Origin: an uncultured Treponema sp.
GTDB lineage: Bacteria; Spirochaetota; Spirochaetia; Treponematales; Treponemataceae
Length of the DNA: 41,545 bases
Direction of reading: 5' to 3'
Assembly (NCBI GenBank): GCA_946615905.1
Contig: CAMOIE010000024.1
Span: 1-41,545, forward strand
Part shown: piece by piece, positions 14,456 to 24,190 of the stretch
Layout: every line of letters starts with the position of its first letter
Numbering within the stretch: the first letter of the stretch is position 1
Program-made: the position numbers and the translations under genes
Notes under the pieces: model-generated
Told to the model about the DNA's origin: nothing
The model's input: the letters and a program-made list of their open reading frames with translations, nothing else
Database searches by the model: none

Positions 14456-14470
14456 TCGTAATGTAGTGGT

Positions 14471-14499
14471 ATTATAGGGGTAAAAGGCAGCTCTGTCAA
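14471..14499 (-). promoter_or_regulatory. Consensus promoter of tRNA-fMet
   Basis: Minus strand: TTGACA (14499-14494), 17-bp spacer, TATAAT (14476-14471). Both hexamers are perfect. Transcription should start about 9 bases before the tRNA 5' end. Confidence 0.9.
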
Positions 14500-14553
14500 G
14501 TTGAATTTTCAGTAAAACGGCTTAATATGATAAAATTCCGTTGTTTTTGAAAA

Positions 14554-15912
14554 TTACAGGGGTTTAAATGTCAAACCAAGGCTGAACAAAGTTACGTCCT
14601 TGTTCAAGTCAAAATCGTAGCCCATAGTGTTGTATTCTTTTTCAAAATACTTTGCGTAAACTCCGCCGGCTGTGACAGTCAGCCAGTTTGTTGCCTTTAC
14701 CTCAATTCCGAGGCCGATATTCACGCAGTCCAAAACGGGGGCAAAAAGGTTATTCGCCTTGCTGTTGCTGCCCTGGTCGCTGTACATAAGGCCAGTGCTT
14801 GCAAGCAGACGGTCTGTAATCTGCCAGTCAAGGCCGCCGCCCAATTCCCAAGAATTCTTGTACTTCATCTTGTCGCTTTTTGCCAGGGCGTTTGAAATTC
14901 TTGCCTGGTCGTTGAAGTAGTAGTTAAAGCTTGTGTTTACGTAAAGAGGATTAAGCACCTGATAGCCAAGACCAACGTTCAGCTCCGGGGGCATGTCATT
15001 GTAGTAGTGGTCGCCTTTTTCCGCCCCGGAAAGGAGGGTTGAAGCCAATTTTCCTTCCATAGATTTGAATTCTACGTTCATCTTTGTGATTGTCTTGTAC
15101 TGGACAGCGATGTCGAGGGCATCAATCGGTTTTGCGTGAACACCGAAAATTCCGCCGACTCCCATTCCGAAAGCCTCATAACCTGCATCTGAACCGCCGT
15201 TCTGAGTTTTCCAAAATGCGTTGGAACTTGAAAGTGTCAGATTCTGCTGAGACTGCAAGAGGCGGGCGGCCGCAGCTACAGAGAACATATCATTTACCTG
15301 AAGAGAAAGTCCCAAGGTCTCGCCGTAAGTTACGGAGTAGACTTCAAGGGAATGCTTGTTCGCAATCGCAAGAAAGTTTGTTGCTGCGGCACCTGCAGCC
15401 TGTGCCTTCGGACCAAGCGTACCTGCAAGGGTTGGTGTTGCCGCAATAGTCGCGCTAAGTTGTTGCGCCGTTTTCTTGTAACTAGCGGCCTGTTTTGCAA
15501 AGAGTCCCCATGTTGCGGCAGTTCCGTCCTTGTAATTGAGGGTTCCGCCACCACCGGCTACGGCAAAGGCTCCAAAGAAGGCCAACTTGTCCATTTTGTA
15601 GACCGCGTTGAAGTCCGGGTAAAACCAGACTACTTCTTTGTCTCTAAAAGTATCGTCGTTAATACTTGTATCATCAAAAGCGTTGGAATAATTCTTAAAG
15701 ACAAGCTGATCACCAATCTCAAGGTAAAGACCGTCTTTCATAAAACCTGTTCCGGCAATGTTGTAAAGAGCGGCTTCTGGTCTCTCATGTTCTGTATTGC
15801 GGCTAGGATTGCGGTGGTAGCCTGTAGAAAGGTTTGTCTTACTGTCGATTCCGCCGGCAAAAAGAGAAGCGGCGATTGTAGAAAATGCGCAAATTGCGGC
15901 AAGCTTTTTCAT
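14554..15912 (-). CDS. FadL/TodX-like outer-membrane barrel protein
   Basis: A 452-residue exported protein. Residues 1-19 form a signal peptide (MKKLAAICAFSTIAASLFAG). The rest alternates amphipathic strands with aromatic girdles and ends in a strand with terminal residues LGLTFKPL, as in outer-membrane barrels. The early AALYNIAGTGFMKDGLYLEIG segment resembles the N-terminal NPAxxA hatch region of FadL/OMPP1 transporters for long-chain fatty acids and other hydrophobic ligands; treponemes carry several such paralogues. A low-complexity Ala/Thr-rich insertion lies at about 140-185. It is monocistronic with a clear promoter and an AGGGGG ribosome site. Confidence 0.75.
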   Translation of the reverse strand: MKKLAAICAFSTIAASLFAGGIDSKTNLSTGYHRNPSRNTEHERPEAALYNIAGTGFMKDGLYLEIGDQLVFKNYSNAFDDTSINDDTFRDKEVVWFYPDFNAVYKMDKLAFFGAFAVAGGGGTLNYKDGTAATWGLFAKQAASYKKTAQQLSATIAATPTLAGTLGPKAQAAGAAATNFLAIANKHSLEVYSVTYGETLGLSLQVNDMFSVAAAARLLQSQQNLTLSSSNAFWKTQNGGSDAGYEAFGMGVGGIFGVHAKPIDALDIAVQYKTITKMNVEFKSMEGKLASTLLSGAEKGDHYYNDMPPELNVGLGYQVLNPLYVNTSFNYYFNDQARISNALAKSDKMKYKNSWELGGGLDWQITDRLLASTGLMYSDQGSNSKANNLFAPVLDCVNIGLGIEVKATNWLTVTAGGVYAKYFEKEYNTMGYDFDLNKDVTLFSLGLTFKPL

Positions 15913-15965
15913 TTATTCCCCCTAGTTGATTTACCGTCGGATGGTAAAACTCAAAAAGTGAAGTC

Positions 15966-15994
15966 AATATACCACCGCAATTTTATTTTGACAA
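15966..15994 (-). promoter_or_regulatory. Promoter of the FadL-like gene
   Basis: Minus strand: TTGTCA (15994-15989), 17-bp spacer, TATATT (15971-15966). The leader is about 45 nt and contains AGGGGG before the ATG. Confidence 0.7.
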
Positions 15995-16023
15995 TAGGAC
16001 AAAAAATGTCATTTTGCTAAATT

Positions 16024-16115
16024 CGCGTTAGCGATGGTAGCCATGCCGCTAGGCAGACTCGCGCAAGCGAGGCCGGAGCGACAGCGCAGTGGCGGACGTA
16101 GCGCCCCGAAGGGGA
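16024..16115. repeat. Dispersed palindromic repeat, right copy of an inverted pair
   Basis: Inverted relative to 13829-13920, with close identity over about 90 bases. Repeat-like sequence continues to about 16200, including the ACCCGACACAAATCGC phrase also seen near 4237. The rest of the gap to 16365 is AT-rich and shows no gene. Confidence 0.7.
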
Positions 16116-16365
16116 ACGCTAGGGTTCGACTCGGCATCCATGCCTCCTCTCACCCGACACAAATCGCTCCGCAATTTCTGTCTCCGCCTAAACGCCCGTG
16201 CCTCCGTGCGCTGATTTTTTTGCAAATTCAAAAATTATTCTTTTTTCATTGTTCATTTTTAATTTGAAAAGCATTAAACTGTAACGTAGTGGCTGGGGGA
16301 TTGGTCGCGAGAGCGAGCTAGAAAATAATTTCCTTAAAACCTTCGGCCAATGGAGCGTAGCGAAA

Positions 16366-19300
16366 GTGGCCGACTATCACAAATTTCCTGACCCGCCGGA
16401 AGGTACTCCGGTTTCTAATTTTGTTCATTTGCATGTCCACTCGGACTATTCGATTTTGGACGGTGCCTCAAAGATCGACACACTGGTCGCCCGTGCAAAA
16501 GAGCTGAACATGCCAGCCCTTGCCCTGACCGACCACGGCAACATGTTCGGCGCACTGAATTTTGAAAAGCTCTGCCACGTGAACGGAATCAACCCGATTG
16601 TGGGCGAAGAATTTTATGCCTCTTATGGCGACCACACAGAAAAGGCTGATGTTCCATTCGGCCGCAACGGCAAGCATCCCCACTACTTTCACCTGATTCT
16701 CCTCTGCGAAAACCAGAAGGGCTACGAGAATATGTCATGGCTCTCGTCAATCGCCTTTACGGAAGGGCTTTGGCACGGAAAACCGCGCGTTGACTTTGAG
16801 CTTTTGAAAAAATACCACGAGGGAATCATCTGCCTTTCCGCCTGCATCCAAGGGGAAATTCCCCAGCTTTTGCTCAACAACCGGGTCGAGGAGGCCTACA
16901 AGGTCGCCAAGGATTTTAAAGAGCTTTTCGGACCCGACCACTACTATATCGAAATTCAGGACCACGGACTTGCAGACCAGCGGGAAGTCGCCCCAATGCT
17001 CCTAAAACTTGCCCGCGATTTGGACATTCCGATTGTCCTGACAAACGACATCCACTACTGCTACAAGGAAGACGCTGAGGCTCAGGACGCCCTCCGCTGT
17101 ATCGGATTTAAAAAGCTTTTGAACGAGCCTCATCAGACCATGGGAGAAGGACGCTCTGAGTGGTACTTGAAAGACGAGAGCGAGATGCGGAGCCTTTTGC
17201 AGGGGCTGCCAGACTTTACCCCGGAAGTCATGGACGAGATGATCGCAAACACTGTGAAAATCGCCAACATGTGCGACCTGACGATTCACCAGTACAAGAC
17301 CCAGGAGCTGAAAGACTGTCTGCCCCGATTCGAGCTGCCAAAGGAATTCCAAACCCACGAGGACTACAAGGAAAACCAGAACGACTACGTGCGCTACCTT
17401 GTGGAAGAGGGACTTAAAAAACGCTACGGAAAAATCACCCCGGAAATCCGCCAGAGGGCTGAGTACGAGCTTGGAATCATCTTCAAGATGGGCTTTGCCG
17501 GTTACTTTTTAATCGTCTGGGAATTCATCCACTGGTCAAAGTCAACGCCTGACTACGACCCTGTGTTCAACGGCCCAAAACCCTACATTCCGATTGGTCC
17601 CGGACGAGGTTCCGGTGCTGGCTCCCTTGTCGCCTACTGCATGGAAATCACCGACATCGACCCCTTCCGCTTTAAGCTGATTTTCGAGCGATTCTTGAAC
17701 CCAGAGCGCGTCTCAATGCCTGACTTTGACGTGGACATGGACTACGACTTTAGACAGGACATCATCTCTCATACCCGCATTTTGTACGGAGAGCCGCAAG
17801 TCGGCCACATCGTTACATTCGGAACGGAAAAGGCAAAGGCTGTCATTGCGGATGTTGGTCGCGTTTTGGGAATTCCATTGAACGAAGTCAACATGCTCAA
17901 AAAATGCATTCCGGCAAACCCGAAATTCAAGCTGAAAAACGCCTTTGAGCCGCCCACGGAAAAATTCCCCGATGGAGGTCAGCTCATTCCATACAAGGAC
18001 GACCCGCGATACAAAAAGCTCTTTGAGCTTGCATTTAAACTTGAGGGGGTAATCCGCAACACTGGTCTGCACGCTTCCGGCATGGTAATCGGACTGACTG
18101 CCCTGCCCAACTGGGCGCCTGTTTTCAAGGATCCGAAGACCGGAGAAGTCGCCGTTCAGTACACGATGGACATAATCGAGCCTTGCGGACTTGTAAAATT
18201 CGACTATCTCGGACTCAAAACCCTTTCGCTGATCCGCTACACCGAGGACATCATCAACAAGCACAGAAAGCCCGGAGAGCCGAAATTCGACACCTCCCTT
18301 GTCAGCGACACCGACCCGGAGTCATTTGAGCTTTTCACACGGGGCGACACGGTTGCGGTCTTCCAGTTTGAGTCGCCAGGAATGCAGAAGATTTTGCGGC
18401 AGGTAAAGCCCAAGCGCCTTGAGGAGCTGGTCGCTTTGAACGCTCTTTACCGGCCGGGTCCTATGGACTACATTCCCCAGTACGTTGACGGAAAATGGAA
18501 GCCTGAGACTGTCCACTATCCTGACCCATGCCTTGAAGGAATCCTCAAAGAGACTTACGGGGTTATGGTCTATCAGGAACAGGTTATGCAGGTTTCCCAA
18601 AAAATCGCGGGATTCTCTCTCGGTGCCGCAGACATGCTCCGCCGCGCCATGGGAAAAAAGAAGCCCGAAGTTTTGATGGGCAAAAAAAAGGAATTCATCG
18701 AGGGCGCGATAAAATCCGGCTTTACGGAAAAGCACGCCGATGACATCTTTGAGATTATGATTCCTTTCGCCGGTTACGGATTCAACAAGTCCCACGCGGC
18801 CGCATACACTGTCGTCGCCTACCGGACAGGCTGGCTCAAGTGTCACAAGCCCGCAGAATTCATGGCGGCAAACCTGACAAACGAAATCACCTCTACGGAC
18901 GGTCTTCCCGCATACATAGCCGAGTCCCGTCGCATGGGAATTCCCGTTGACCCGCCGGACGTAAACCGGTCCGATGCGATTTTTGACGTTGTTGACGGCC
19001 ACATAGTCTTCGGATTCAAGGGAATCAAGGGAATGGGCGATGCCGCCGCAAAAGCCATAGTCGCTGACCGGGAGGCGAACGGCCCCTACAAGGACTTCAT
19101 GGACTTTATGACCCGAATGGGGGCAAAGTGCGATGAGACTGGAAAAAGAATCTTGAACTCAAAGGCAATCGAAGTCCTGATTAAGACCGGTGCTTTTGAC
19201 AACTTGGACAAGAACCGGCCGACTTTGCTTGCGAATTTTGAGAGGATCACCGAGTACGTCGAGAAAATCCAGTCTGGCGGTGAATACGGCCAAGTCTCCT

Positions 19301-20061
19301 TGTTCGAGGACACTGGCGAAAAGGAATTCACCGACTACCAGTGGGAAGAAGTCGAGGACATGACAAAACTCGACAAGCTGAACATGGAAAAAGAGCTTAT
19401 TGGCTGCTATGTCTCAGGCCACCCGCTGGACGACTACCGTTCTGCCTGGGAAAAAACTTCTGTGAACTCGACGACAATCGCACGGGAAGCCAGAATCGCA
19501 CAGGCGGAAGCTGACGCTGCGAAGGCGGCCGCCGGTGCAAATGCATGGAGGGTAAAGAATTCCGGCCGCGAGTATACCTGTCTTGGAATGGTCAGCGAGC
19601 TTAAGCAAATCACCACGAAAAAGGGCGCCCGCATGGCTTTCGCGAAAATCCAAGACTTCAACGGGTCAATGGACCTGACATTCTTCCCGAAAACTTGGGA
19701 GACCTTGCAGGCCAGAATCCAACAGGACGGAGTTTACGCTTTCAAGGGAAAACTCGATGGAAGCCGTGAGCAGCCCAGTTTTATCGTGGACGAATTGCAG
19801 GACGTGAAGGCTTTGCAGGAAAAGTCTGTCTCGGAGCTTCACATTCAGCTTGACTCAGGATTTTCTGACCAGAGGCAGATTTTTGAGCTTAAGGAATTCC
19901 TCTTCGGGACTAACGGAACTTGCACGGTTTACTTCCATATAGACACTCCGAGCGGAAGCTATATAGTCCGGGCGAATTCGCAATTGATGGCTCCGTCCAC
20001 AAAGGAATTCGCTGACCAGCTCAAAAAACTCCCCTTCGTAAAGGAAGTCTGGGCGGCGTAA
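16366..20061 (+). CDS. dnaE: DNA polymerase III alpha subunit
   Basis: A 1231-residue replicative polymerase of the DnaE1 type. The N-terminal PHP domain begins with [11 protein letters not shown] (about 20-30). The polymerase active site has the aspartates D453, D455 and D457 in PDFDVD and a third at D613 in VKFDYLGL. Tandem helix-hairpin-helix and OB-fold regions follow, and length fits the family. The start is GTG at 16366; GGAG at 16353-16356 lies 10 bases upstream. Both sit in GCGTAGCGAAAG-type sequence resembling the dispersed repeats. No ATG precedes the PHP domain in frame, so the GTG is the best choice. Confidence 0.95.
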   Translation: MADYHKFPDPPEGTPVSNFVHLHVHSDYSILDGASKIDTLVARAKELNMPALALTDHGNMFGALNFEKLCHVNGINPIVGEEFYASYGDHTEKADVPFGRNGKHPHYFHLILLCENQKGYENMSWLSSIAFTEGLWHGKPRVDFELLKKYHEGIICLSACIQGEIPQLLLNNRVEEAYKVAKDFKELFGPDHYYIEIQDHGLADQREVAPMLLKLARDLDIPIVLTNDIHYCYKEDAEAQDALRCIGFKKLLNEPHQTMGEGRSEWYLKDESEMRSLLQGLPDFTPEVMDEMIANTVKIANMCDLTIHQYKTQELKDCLPRFELPKEFQTHEDYKENQNDYVRYLVEEGLKKRYGKITPEIRQRAEYELGIIFKMGFAGYFLIVWEFIHWSKSTPDYDPVFNGPKPYIPIGPGRGSGAGSLVAYCMEITDIDPFRFKLIFERFLNPERVSMPDFDVDMDYDFRQDIISHTRILYGEPQVGHIVTFGTEKAKAVIADVGRVLGIPLNEVNMLKKCIPANPKFKLKNAFEPPTEKFPDGGQLIPYKDDPRYKKLFELAFKLEGVIRNTGLHASGMVIGLTALPNWAPVFKDPKTGEVAVQYTMDIIEPCGLVKFDYLGLKTLSLIRYTEDIINKHRKPGEPKFDTSLVSDTDPESFELFTRGDTVAVFQFESPGMQKILRQVKPKRLEELVALNALYRPGPMDYIPQYVDGKWKPETVHYPDPCLEGILKETYGVMVYQEQVMQVSQKIAGFSLGAADMLRRAMGKKKPEVLMGKKKEFIEGAIKSGFTEKHADDIFEIMIPFAGYGFNKSHAAAYTVVAYRTGWLKCHKPAEFMAANLTNEITSTDGLPAYIAESRRMGIPVDPPDVNRSDAIFDVVDGHIVFGFKGIKGMGDAAAKAIVADREANGPYKDFMDFMTRMGAKCDETGKRILNSKAIEVLIKTGAFDNLDKNRPTLLANFERITEYVEKIQSGGEYGQVSLFEDTGEKEFTDYQWEEVEDMTKLDKLNMEKELIGCYVSGHPLDDYRSAWEKTSVNSTTIAREARIAQAEADAAKAAAGANAWRVKNSGREYTCLGMVSELKQITTKKGARMAFAKIQDFNGSMDLTFFPKTWETLQARIQQDGVYAFKGKLDGSREQPSFIVDELQDVKALQEKSVSELHIQLDSGFSDQRQIFELKEFLFGTNGTCTVYFHIDTPSGSYIVRANSQLMAPSTKEFADQLKKLPFVKEVWAA

Positions 20062-20102
20062 AAAGTCCTAGTAAGCCTATGTAAACTTTTCCTTGTTTGT
20101 GC

Positions 20103-20108
20103 TATAAC
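20103..20108 (+). promoter_or_regulatory. -10 box directly before the M24 peptidase gene
   Basis: TATAAC ends 7 bases before the ATG at 20116. The -35 region is weak (TGTAAA at 20080-20085). No Shine-Dalgarno is present. Confidence 0.4.
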
Positions 20109-20115
20109 TTTTTTC

Positions 20116-21258
20116 ATGAAAACACGCTCAATTGATGACATGAAAAAAATCTATCATTCACGCAAGGAAAAGCTTTGCGCATATATGAAGGAAAACGGTC
20201 TCGGTGCCGTTATTTTTGAAGACACAGAAGAAAGACGGTCTCCGGCAGTCCGCTATTTTACCGGACATCCGTCTGACGCTCTTTTTATAATCGACTCTGA
20301 CGGAAAATGCATTCTGCTCCCCTGGGACGAAAATCTCGCCTCAGAGCAGGCAGTTGATGTAAAAGTCGTTCCCTACAATAAATACGGCAGGCTGAACACA
20401 AAGGCCGCCAGGGAAACTCTAAAATCTTTCAAACTGAAGGAAAAATCAAAGGTAGAAATTCCGCCGACAGTTCCCTACCCGCTTTTTTTGAAATTCGTTG
20501 ACGCCCTCGACGAATGGGACGTTCTCTGCAGGGAAAAGTCCGCCCACGACTACGTTACCCGTCTCCGCGCCCAAAAAGATGAATACGAAATCGACTGCAC
20601 AAAGGAAGCCGCCCGCGTCGGCGATTTGATAATCGACAAAATCGAAGAAGGCTGTAAAAACGGTTCCATCAAGACAGAAACAGACGTGGCACTTTTAATC
20701 GAACGTGAACTTAGGGCAAACGGCTGTGAGCGCACAGGATTCGACACATTGGCCGCAGGTCCTGCCCGCTCATTCGCAATTCACGCATTCCCCGGCTACA
20801 CTGGCGGAGAATGGCCTGCACAGGGACTTTCAATCCTTGACTTTGGCGTAGTCTACAAGGGCTACACAAGTGACACGACTGTAACGGTCGTAAAAGAGCC
20901 AACCGCTGAACAGGAAAAACTTGTCTCACTGGTGGAAAAAGCCGCGAAAGAAGCCCTCCCCCTCTACAAGGCAGGAGAGGAAATCTGCAAGGCCGGAAAA
21001 GCCGCAGACGATGTGTTCGCAAAAGGCAAGAGGACAATGCCCCACACGCTCGGTCACGGAATCGGACTTGAAATTCATGAATGGCCCAGAATTTCCGCCA
21101 AAATCCCAGATGACCAGAAATTCCTGCCCGGAATGATTGTCACTTTGGAACCCGGACTTTACGATCCACAAATCGGTGGAGTCCGTCTGGAAAATGACGT
21201 TCTAATCACCGAAGAAGGAAACGAAGTCATTACGCATTCAAGAATTATCCGTCTCTAG
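20116..21258 (+). CDS. M24 family metallopeptidase (Xaa-Pro aminopeptidase-like)
   Basis: A 380-residue cytoplasmic peptidase. The N-terminal creatinase-like domain (about 15-140) precedes a pita-bread catalytic domain. All five metal ligands are visible: Asp in ILDFGVVYKG, Asp in GYTSDTTVTV, His in LGHGIGLEIHEWP, Glu in VTLEPGLYDP and Glu in VRLENDV. This is the prolidase/aminopeptidase P arrangement; which dipeptides it prefers is not readable. The start could be 20116 or the in-frame ATG at 20140; the former sits 7 bases after a TATAAC box and is preferred. Confidence 0.88.
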   Translation: MKTRSIDDMKKIYHSRKEKLCAYMKENGLGAVIFEDTEERRSPAVRYFTGHPSDALFIIDSDGKCILLPWDENLASEQAVDVKVVPYNKYGRLNTKAARETLKSFKLKEKSKVEIPPTVPYPLFLKFVDALDEWDVLCREKSAHDYVTRLRAQKDEYEIDCTKEAARVGDLIIDKIEEGCKNGSIKTETDVALLIERELRANGCERTGFDTLAAGPARSFAIHAFPGYTGGEWPAQGLSILDFGVVYKGYTSDTTVTVVKEPTAEQEKLVSLVEKAAKEALPLYKAGEEICKAGKAADDVFAKGKRTMPHTLGHGIGLEIHEWPRISAKIPDDQKFLPGMIVTLEPGLYDPQIGGVRLENDVLITEEGNEVITHSRIIRL

Positions 21259-21306
21259 GCAGACCGACAGGCCGGAAGCAATCTAGCGGGAGGAGTGATT
21301 ATCTGC

Positions 21307-21312
21307 TATAAT
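21307..21312 (+). promoter_or_regulatory. -10 box directly before the RluA-like gene
   Basis: Perfect TATAAT followed by 6 bases and ATG at 21319. A GGGAGG lies 26-31 bases before the ATG, too far to serve it. An in-frame GTG at 21295 overlaps that motif and is therefore unlikely as a start. Confidence 0.45.
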
Positions 21313-21318
21313 TCCAGC

Positions 21319-22083
21319 ATGAAAATCACTCCCGACTACACAGTAATTTATAACGATGATGACATTGTTGTTTTGAATAAACGCTCCGGCCTTTTGATTG
21401 CCCGCGACCGCTACGATGAGGACGCTGCCCGCCTTGACGAGCTTGCGGAAAAAGAATTCGGCCGCCTTTATGCCGTCCACAGAATCGACAAGGACACTTC
21501 CGGCTGCGTAATCTACGCAAAAAACTCGGACGCACATAAAAATCTCTCCCTTCAGTTTGAGGAGCGCAAAGTCCAAAAGACATACCATTGCTTAGTTTAC
21601 GGCCACCCCCTTTGGGAAAAGAAGACAGTTGACCTGAAACTTCTTCCCGATGGAGATGCCCGCCACCGCACAATCGTCAACTCAAAATGGGGAAAAGCCT
21701 GCACGACTGAATTCACTCTGCTTGGAATCTGCGGGCCTTACGCTTGGCTTCAAGCCTGCCCAAAAACTGGAAGAACCCACCAAATCCGCGCCCATTTGGA
21801 TGCAATCGGAATGTCAATCGTCTGTGATCCCCTCTACGGCGGAAACCAAAAGCCCGTCAGACTGAGCGAAGTAAAACGCAACTGGCGGGGTGACGAGGAC
21901 ACGGAACGCCCCCTACTTTCAAGGCTGGCCCTCCACGCCTACAAACTGGAAATCACTCATCCTTCATCCGGCGAAAAAATGACATTCACCGCACCTTACC
22001 CCAAGGATTTGGAAGCGACTAGAAAGCAGTTCAAAAATATTTTTGGAGTTGACCCGCTTAAAAATTCTTCCGAAAATAAATAA
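21319..22083 (+). CDS. RluA family pseudouridine synthase
   Basis: A 254-residue rRNA/tRNA pseudouridine synthase without an S4 domain. The catalytic aspartate is D57 in HRIDKDTSG. The later motifs KTYHCLVYGHP, CPKTGRTHQIRAH and GDPLYGG-like CDPLYGG follow in family order. The target uridine (23S rRNA or tRNA) cannot be told from this. The start at 21319 is chosen because TATAAT sits 6 bases upstream and the family alignment begins there. The first omptin-like gene follows after 28 bp with its own ribosome site. Confidence 0.88.
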   Translation: MKITPDYTVIYNDDDIVVLNKRSGLLIARDRYDEDAARLDELAEKEFGRLYAVHRIDKDTSGCVIYAKNSDAHKNLSLQFEERKVQKTYHCLVYGHPLWEKKTVDLKLLPDGDARHRTIVNSKWGKACTTEFTLLGICGPYAWLQACPKTGRTHQIRAHLDAIGMSIVCDPLYGGNQKPVRLSEVKRNWRGDEDTERPLLSRLALHAYKLEITHPSSGEKMTFTAPYPKDLEATRKQFKNIFGVDPLKNSSENK

Positions 22084-22111
22084 GAACACTTTTTTCCCAG
22101 GAGACCTTTTT

Positions 22112-23092
22112 ATGAAAAAAAAATCGATTTTCTTTTTGATTTTACTCACAGTTTTTTCTGTGGGTGCAGAAAACGGGTCTGCTTGGAACTTTTCGCTGGA
22201 ACCAATGCTGGGGATAAAAAACGGCTTGGTTCAAGAATATGTTTTTCAAAAAAATTGCCCCTACAGTGACGACACATTAAGCCGGTTGGACTGGGACATG
22301 AAAAACATTTGGTACATGGGTCTCAAGGCGACTGGCGGCTGGAACAGGATTACAACGTCAGCTTATTTTACTGTAGCAATTCCAAACAATTCCGGCTCCA
22401 TGGAAGATTCTGACTGGCAAAACGTCACAGCAACAGGTCTGAACGCCTACCAGTACAAGACAAATTATTCAGAAAGCGACAATTATCTGAATTACAACTA
22501 CTCATTTGGAATTCAGGGAGGCTACACATTCAAGCCCCTCTCATTTTTAGATTTACTCCCCTTCATCGGATTGGACTACGACTGCTTCAAATTCACTGCA
22601 AAAGACGGCGACTACTGGTACGGGAACTACAATTCCACAGGAAAATACTACTATCAGTACAAGTCTTCAAATTCAAAATCCGGCTCAATCAGCGGCGATG
22701 TCATAACCTACCGCCGAGAAACTTACCTAACATGGGTCGGACTTAGCGGAACATTTTACCTGCCGAACAATTTTTCAATTTTACTTGAGGCAAAAGTCGC
22801 CCCCTATGTCTACACCTGGTCAGAAGACAACCACCTGCTCAGAAGCATAAATTTCGTTGATATTTGCGATGACTATTTTGCAGCGGCAAAGTGCGGCCTA
22901 GGTGTAAGCTACAAGATTTCAAAAAGAAACGCCATCAGTTTGAATTCATCTTTTTTGTACATAAAAGAGCACCGAGGGTCGGACTACTACAAAAAAGAAA
23001 ATTCCGCAACATGGAAGACATCCTCGACAGAAGGCGGGGCCTCACAATGGAATCTAGACTTTTCTCTTTCATGGAAAATTTCAATCCTCTGA
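22112..23092 (+). CDS. Omptin-like outer-membrane protease, first of a tandem pair
   Basis: A 326-residue protein. Residues 1-18 are a signal peptide and the rest alternates beta strands. The omptin landmarks are present in order: a SRLDWDMK segment like the SQLDWK of OmpT, the acidic pair D99 and D101 in MEDSDW (OmpT D83 and D85), and D239-N-H241 (OmpT D210 and H212). This is the full Asp-Asp/Asp-His set, so it is probably active as a surface protease cleaving between basic residues. The ATG at 22112 has AGGAGA upstream. It is followed after 17 bp by a paralogue. Confidence 0.8.
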   Translation: MKKKSIFFLILLTVFSVGAENGSAWNFSLEPMLGIKNGLVQEYVFQKNCPYSDDTLSRLDWDMKNIWYMGLKATGGWNRITTSAYFTVAIPNNSGSMEDSDWQNVTATGLNAYQYKTNYSESDNYLNYNYSFGIQGGYTFKPLSFLDLLPFIGLDYDCFKFTAKDGDYWYGNYNSTGKYYYQYKSSNSKSGSISGDVITYRRETYLTWVGLSGTFYLPNNFSILLEAKVAPYVYTWSEDNHLLRSINFVDICDDYFAAAKCGLGVSYKISKRNAISLNSSFLYIKEHRGSDYYKKENSATWKTSSTEGGASQWNLDFSLSWKISIL

Positions 23093-23109
23093 TTCGTCTC
23101 TAATTTGAT

Positions 23110-24111
23110 ATGAAAAAAATTTCAGGCATCATCCTTATCCTCCCCATGCTTTTTATAGGCGGATTTTTTCCTGTACACGGGCAGGTTTTTCCAAAAGTTT
23201 CAGAAAAAACAATTTGGGAAGTCGATTTTGAACCCTTTGCGGGTTTCACTTACGGTCACATCGGAGAGTATATAAGCGGAGTAGACACTTCGGATACAAT
23301 CAGCCATTTGACGTGGGAGGAAAAGCCTCTTTGGACTTTGGGATTTAAGAGTGATGGAAAATACAAAAATTTTAGGGCCGGAATTTATTTTGATGCCGCT
23401 CTCCCCCTCCGCTGCGGAAAGATGGAAGATTCCGACTGGACAGACGGTCTCAACGTCACCGACACAAAAACAATTTATTCCGTTCATGAGCAATCTGTAA
23501 AAACTCTTTTGCACACTGGATTAAAGCTTTCCTATGAAATACCGATTCGCAAAAGATTGACCCTTGAACCGCAAATAGAAGCCTCTTTCTTTCATGCGGC
23601 TTTTAAAGCTAAAAATGGATACGGTTGGTACGGGGCGACTGCTTCCTACAAGGGGAACGGGGCTTACTCTTACTGGAGGCACGGAACCTACTACGAAAAG
23701 GGCAGACTCTACGGAATCGACTATTTACAGCAGACTTTTTTCCTTTTCACCGGAATAAGTGTCGGGGTCAGTATAAATTCACGGATTTCAGCTGAAATTT
23801 TCGGGGGGATTTCTCCATATACTTACACCTATGTCAAAGACACCCACTACGGCAAATCTTCTGAAAGCCATCAGGAGCATTTTTTCTCCGCAAACTTCAA
23901 GCGGTACCGGGCAGGTCTGAGCCTTTCCTATAAACTGAATGAAACGCTCTCTTTAACCGGCGGAATTTCAGGACTTTGGGGCGGCAAAATCACGGGAGAC
24001 TTGTATTCAGATAAAAACATCGACAAGATGAAAATCATTCCCACCCAAAAAGCCGGCAGTGACATTTACGAATACACAATCACGACAGGCTGCAAAATCA
24101 AACTTTTTTAA
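23110..24111 (+). CDS. Omptin-like outer-membrane protease, second of a tandem pair
   Basis: A 333-residue paralogue of the preceding gene. It has a signal peptide (about 1-25), a barrel pattern, the acidic pair D107 and D109 in MEDSDW, and D244-T-H246, again matching the omptin catalytic positions. The divergence of the two copies outside these motifs is large, so this is an old duplication and substrate loops probably differ. No strong Shine-Dalgarno lies before the ATG; translational coupling to the upstream gene 17 bp away is possible. Confidence 0.78.
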   Translation: MKKISGIILILPMLFIGGFFPVHGQVFPKVSEKTIWEVDFEPFAGFTYGHIGEYISGVDTSDTISHLTWEEKPLWTLGFKSDGKYKNFRAGIYFDAALPLRCGKMEDSDWTDGLNVTDTKTIYSVHEQSVKTLLHTGLKLSYEIPIRKRLTLEPQIEASFFHAAFKAKNGYGWYGATASYKGNGAYSYWRHGTYYEKGRLYGIDYLQQTFFLFTGISVGVSINSRISAEIFGGISPYTYTYVKDTHYGKSSESHQEHFFSANFKRYRAGLSLSYKLNETLSLTGGISGLWGGKITGDLYSDKNIDKMKIIPTQKAGSDIYEYTITTGCKIKLF

Positions 24112-24190
24112 GACGAATTTTATGATTTTAATTTTAACAAGGCTTTTTCCGTGTTATAATATCCGTAGATTAAAACTCGGAGGCTTACAA

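Noticed and set aside
18322..19002. 226-codon minus-strand frame inside dnaE
   Set aside because: It is antisense to the conserved polymerase region and has no recognisable motif.
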